From assembly GCF_000308415.1 (NCBI RefSeq), contig NZ_BAFS01000041.1:1-64000 (forward strand): DNA of 64,000 bases, in the 5' to 3' direction. Source of the stretch: Nocardia asiatica NBRC 100129 (GTDB lineage Bacteria; Actinomycetota; Actinomycetes; Mycobacteriales; Mycobacteriaceae). The notes under the pieces are model-generated. The model saw only the letters and a program-made list of their open reading frames with translations, ran no database searches and was not told the DNA's origin. Each line of letters starts with the position of its first letter. The stretch's first letter is position 1. The position numbers and the translations under genes were made by a program. This document shows positions 61,139 through 64,000 of this stretch, piece by piece.

Positions 61139-62349
61139 GCGGCATTCACCAACAGGGCGTACTGGGCGGAGATGCGTTGCTGCGCGTCGAGCAGCTGATG
61201 CGACCACGCGAACGCGGCGTACCGGTCGTGGGTCACCGAGCAGTAGTACCGGACGACGACCGTCTTGTTGCCGATGTACTCTTTGCAGTGCGCCGCGGGC
61301 AAGCCCTTCGGCGCCTGGGCCGCGCGGAACTTCTTCGTCAGACCGCCGCGCTCCTCGCGTAATTGCACGGCGGCCGCCGTGTCCCGGGTGCGGAACAGGT
61401 CGGTTCCGTCGGTGGCGTACCGATCCACTCCCGCCGCTTCGATGATCCTGCGGTCCTCGGCCGAATCGATGGTGAAGTGCAGCGCGCCCTGGCCCGTGTA
61501 CGCGCCCGGCGGGTCGATCCAGGAGTCTTCCCGAGGACGTGGCAGGGCTCGGTTGAGCATGCCGTCCATGTCGATCGGCAAGGTCATCAGCTGGTCGACC
61601 GGGGTGGGGGTGAATCGGCCGATCGCCGGGACGATGGTGTCGAGACTCTTCTCGACCAAGGTGATCAACGGGGGCAGGTCGACCTTCTCGAGGAAGATCT
61701 TCACGTAGTCGTAGACCCAGGTGTAGACGACGAATTTCCCCGTGGCGAACCACGACCCGATCGACTGGTCCGTCGGCTGCCAGTGCGCGTGGGCGGCGGG
61801 GTACTTCGGGATCTGTACGGGCGTGTTCCGGTTGTTGGCCTCGAAGTCGACGCGTTCCAGGGCCGCCGCCGCGGCGGCGGCCTTCTGCTCGTCCGGGAAG
61901 ATCAGGATGGCGTTGACCAGATCGGTGCCCCGGTTGTCCGGCGCGCTGCCCGCGCTGCTCAGGAACCCGGCCACGAAATCAGGCGCGGCCTCGGCGAAGC
62001 GGGAGACGTCCATGATCCGCCCGAGCGAACCCTTCGGGTCCAGGAACACCTTGGCGATGGACGGATTCGCGGTGACGAACGCGGGGTCGATGTCCGACGG
62101 CAGGGGCACGAAGTTCGCCAGCCGCTCCGCCTCGATCATGCGCGCCTGCTCGGGATTCTTCGCCGTCCCCAGCGAGCGTGGCTGGGTCGCGTAATTACCC
62201 ACGTCCAGCTGCGCCAGGTCGACAGGCGGCGCGGACTGCTCGGGCGCGGCCTCCGGGTCGCCACATGCACCGCCCGCGACGGCGACGACCCCGGCCAGCA
62301 CCAGGGCACAGGCGGTTCGAATGGATCTCGACATGGCGCCGTGCTGCAC
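61135..62349 (-). CDS. Lipoprotein, DUF7373-like, copy 2
   Basis: The 404-residue product uses GTG 62349 or ATG 62334 (MSRSIRTACALVLAG); a GGGGAGGG site lies close to the GTG, so the longer form is given. Lipobox AGGAC places lipid on Cys29. PPVDLAQLDVGNYATQPRSL begins the mature part, and AFAWSHQLLDAQQRISAQYA ends it. The Cys pair LPAAHCKEYI and VVRYYCSVTHDRY is in the same place as in the other copies. It is translationally coupled to copy 1. Confidence 0.83.
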   Translation of the reverse strand: MQHGAMSRSIRTACALVLAGVVAVAGGACGDPEAAPEQSAPPVDLAQLDVGNYATQPRSLGTAKNPEQARMIEAERLANFVPLPSDIDPAFVTANPSIAKVFLDPKGSLGRIMDVSRFAEAAPDFVAGFLSSAGSAPDNRGTDLVNAILIFPDEQKAAAAAAALERVDFEANNRNTPVQIPKYPAAHAHWQPTDQSIGSWFATGKFVVYTWVYDYVKIFLEKVDLPPLITLVEKSLDTIVPAIGRFTPTPVDQLMTLPIDMDGMLNRALPRPREDSWIDPPGAYTGQGALHFTIDSAEDRRIIEAAGVDRYATDGTDLFRTRDTAAAVQLREERGGLTKKFRAAQAPKGLPAAHCKEYIGNKTVVVRYYCSVTHDRYAAFAWSHQLLDAQQRISAQYALLVNAA

Positions 62350-62444
62350 TTCCCTCCCCTAACTGCGGTAGTTGCGCCGGAATCCTACTTCGGCCCACCC
62401 GCGGCCGGGGACCGCGATGGCGTCGGCGCCTACCGGTTCCGATC

Positions 62445-63650
62445 TCAGAAACTGTTCGCCAGCAGCGCATACTCCGCGGCGACCTTCTGTCGCACGTCGG
62501 GTTCCTTATCACTGGTGACGACTCCGACGTACCGCTTGTACGCGACATAGCACCGGTATTTGTACTCCCGATCCGGGTCGCCCTTGCTGTTGAGCTGCAG
62601 GCACTTGGCGCCGGGGACGTCCTTGGGAGCGCTGATCGGGTCGTAGTGGGCGCCCTCGCTCTCCTGCAGGCCGGTGAGCAGCTTCTGGGCGGCGGCCGCG
62701 TCGCGGGTGCGGGCGACGTAACTGTCGTCGACGAGACCGATGTGATCCACACCCGCCTCCTCGATCAGGCGCAGGTGGGTGGATTCGTCGTCGGCGCGGT
62801 GCACCGTGTGGTAGCCGCCGTAGACGGCGAAGGCCGCCGGGTCGGGAGCGCGGTTCTTGCGGTCGGCGACCGCGACGCGAGCCAGCAGGTCGTCCGGGTC
62901 CACCTTCAGGGTGTCCAGCTTGTTCATCGGGGTCGCGGTGAACTTGTCCAGTTGCGCGACTTCGGCGGCGAGGGTTTTGTCGATCCACTTCACCAAGTCG
63001 TCGCCGTCCGCGGTGGGCCGCTGGATGAACAGCGAGATGACGAATTCCTTGTGCGCCATGAAGGCACCGACGTTGGCGACGCCCGGCCGCCAGTGGATGA
63101 ACGCGTCGGCGAATTCGGTGGAGGTCAGTTTGCGGTTGTCCGGCGAGACGGCGATGTCGACGTCCTCGAGTTCGCGCGCCGCGAGCTTCGCGGTGGACTC
63201 GTCGGGGAAGCGGAACACGACGTTCGTGACGGCGGTGGCCTCCGGCGACGGATTGGTCTGGCCGGCGGGATCTGGCCGGTCGGCGCCGCTGGCGGCGTAT
63301 CCGACGACCAGCTTGCGGTTGTCGAAGACCGGCTTGGACACCTTGGCCACGAAGTCCAGCGCCTGCTCGGCGTCCACGACGACGGTGCTGCCGCGCCCGT
63401 ACTTCAGCGCTGGGTCGATGCGCACAGTCGGGACCACGGCGTCGGACATCCGCATGCCTTCCAAGAGCGCGCCTTTGCCGCCGGACTCCTGGCTGTACTC
63501 GTGCTTGTCGACGGGATAGGTGCCGACTTCCAGCATGCGCACATCGATCTCACCCGCGGTCGGCGTACCCTGCACGCCTGCGCAACCGGTCAGCATCCCT
63601 GCCAGTGCCAGGCAAGACGCGGTGAGTGCGATGCGTTGCGTCCGAACCAT
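62445..63650 (-). CDS. Lipoprotein, DUF7373-like, copy 3
   Basis: The 401-residue product has lipobox MLTGC (C23) and the mature start AGEIDVRMLEVGTYPVDKHE. The end RQKVAAEYALLANSF and the Cys pair GAKCLQLNS and YKYRCYVAYKRY repeat the pattern of the other two copies. It is the first gene of the three on this strand, 95 bases from copy 2, and its promoter should lie at 63.65-63.75 kb, near a 12-bp palindrome. The three paralogues are well diverged, so the duplication is old. Confidence 0.85.
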   Translation of the reverse strand: MVRTQRIALTASCLALAGMLTGCAGVQGTPTAGEIDVRMLEVGTYPVDKHEYSQESGGKGALLEGMRMSDAVVPTVRIDPALKYGRGSTVVVDAEQALDFVAKVSKPVFDNRKLVVGYAASGADRPDPAGQTNPSPEATAVTNVVFRFPDESTAKLAARELEDVDIAVSPDNRKLTSTEFADAFIHWRPGVANVGAFMAHKEFVISLFIQRPTADGDDLVKWIDKTLAAEVAQLDKFTATPMNKLDTLKVDPDDLLARVAVADRKNRAPDPAAFAVYGGYHTVHRADDESTHLRLIEEAGVDHIGLVDDSYVARTRDAAAAQKLLTGLQESEGAHYDPISAPKDVPGAKCLQLNSKGDPDREYKYRCYVAYKRYVGVVTSDKEPDVRQKVAAEYALLANSF

Positions 63651-63726
63651 CTCAGGCCCCTCGTTCCTCCCGTTGCTGACACTGAAGTTACCCGACGGAC
63701 GGCGGGCAGGGGGACCGACGGCGTTC

Positions 63727-63738
63727 GTATTGCAATAC
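63727..63738. promoter_or_regulatory. 12-bp palindrome in the divergent spacer
   Basis: GTATTGCAATAC is a perfect, AT-rich palindrome in GC-rich DNA, between the divergent starts of lipoprotein copy 3 and the gene at 63796. It could be a dimeric regulator site. The regulator is not known. Confidence 0.4.
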
Positions 63739-63795
63739 CCTTGTCGGTGTGGCGACGACCCCGCATTACACCCCTGGTGGAGGCCGATAGCGTTG

Positions 63796-64000
63796 ATGGA
63801 TCGGCAGGTCGAGGTCGTCGCAGGCAGTCACGCCGTGGCCAGGGTCGCGGGCGCGGTCGTCGTCGTCGCGCATCGCAGAACGGGTAGGCCGACCGAGGAT
63901 TCGCCGGCGGCCGTCGCCCTCGCATCACTGTCCGCACTCGTGCGCGAGGCGGCCGACCGGGAGCCGGACGGGCCCGGCGCCCTGGTGGCCCGGCAGGCGA
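63796..64000 (+). CDS. Partial protein at the right edge, function unknown
   Basis: The frame is open from ATG 63796 to the window end (68 codons). It starts MDRQVEVVAGSHAVARVAGA, then VVVVAHRRTG and an Ala/Leu-rich helix with LASLSALVREAADREPDGPG. The VVAGSHAVARVAGAVVVVA strands recall the start of phosphatase- or FHA-type proteins near ESX loci, but too little is visible to decide. It is divergent from lipoprotein copy 3. Confidence 0.6.
   Translation, partial: MDRQVEVVAGSHAVARVAGAVVVVAHRRTGRPTEDSPAAVALASLSALVREAADREPDGPGALVARQA

Overview
The window comes from a high-GC, mycolate-type actinobacterium, most likely Nocardia or a close relative. The evidence is frequent GTG/TTG starts, two type VII secretion (ESX) loci with actinobacterial EccE, EspG, PE/PPE and WXG100 proteins, an infA-rpmJ-rpsM-rpsK-rpsD-rpoA-rplQ-truA block as in mycobacteria, and families I associate with Nocardia (DUF6301/TY-Chap-like proteins, a tandem lipoprotein family). 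No tRNA, rRNA, transposase, integrase or CRISPR array was seen.

Region 1 (1-3.85 kb) holds five small-to-medium plus-strand cytoplasmic proteins, among them a TY-Chap-like chaperone and a protein with an immunity-like (YezG/DUF600-like) stretch. Region 2 (4.4-25.1 kb) is a complete ESX locus: a large WxG-like substrate, EspG, two YbaB-like small proteins, an EspC/EspA-like pair, a PE/PPE pair, a second EspG, two WXG100 proteins, and then EccE(-), EccB(+), EccA(-), EccD(+), MycP(+) and EccC(+). PE/PPE plus EspG plus the EccA-E set is an ESX-3-like composition, but the core genes alternate strands.

Region 3 (25.2-31.1 kb) has a GNAT acetyltransferase with a GntR regulator, a DUF4254-like protein, and a 1255-residue EspI-like protein with a MinD/ParA ATPase domain and a 57-bp tandem repeat. 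Region 4 (31.4-36.6 kb) is the infA/ribosomal/rpoA operon with hairpins in its spacers, then truA. Region 5 (36.6-44.9 kb) is metabolic and regulatory: Hsp20, an F420-type oxidoreductase, an MHS transporter with a two-component system and a TAXI solute-binding lipoprotein, CsoR with its operator, MTA phosphorylase, a relic of an epimerase gene, and an FMN reductase.

Region 6 (44.9-57.9 kb) is a second ESX locus that resembles ESX-4 by gene set and by nearness to truA: EccE(-), MycP(-), EccD(-), EccC(+), an Rv3446c-type protein(+) and an inverted WXG100 pair(-). It has no eccB in the window. Its mycP-eccE junction is interrupted by about 2 kb of lower-GC DNA carrying three small plus-strand genes, two of them secreted. 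Region 7 (58.3-64 kb) has a transmembrane Ser/Thr kinase, three tandem paralogous lipoproteins, and a partial gene at the right edge.
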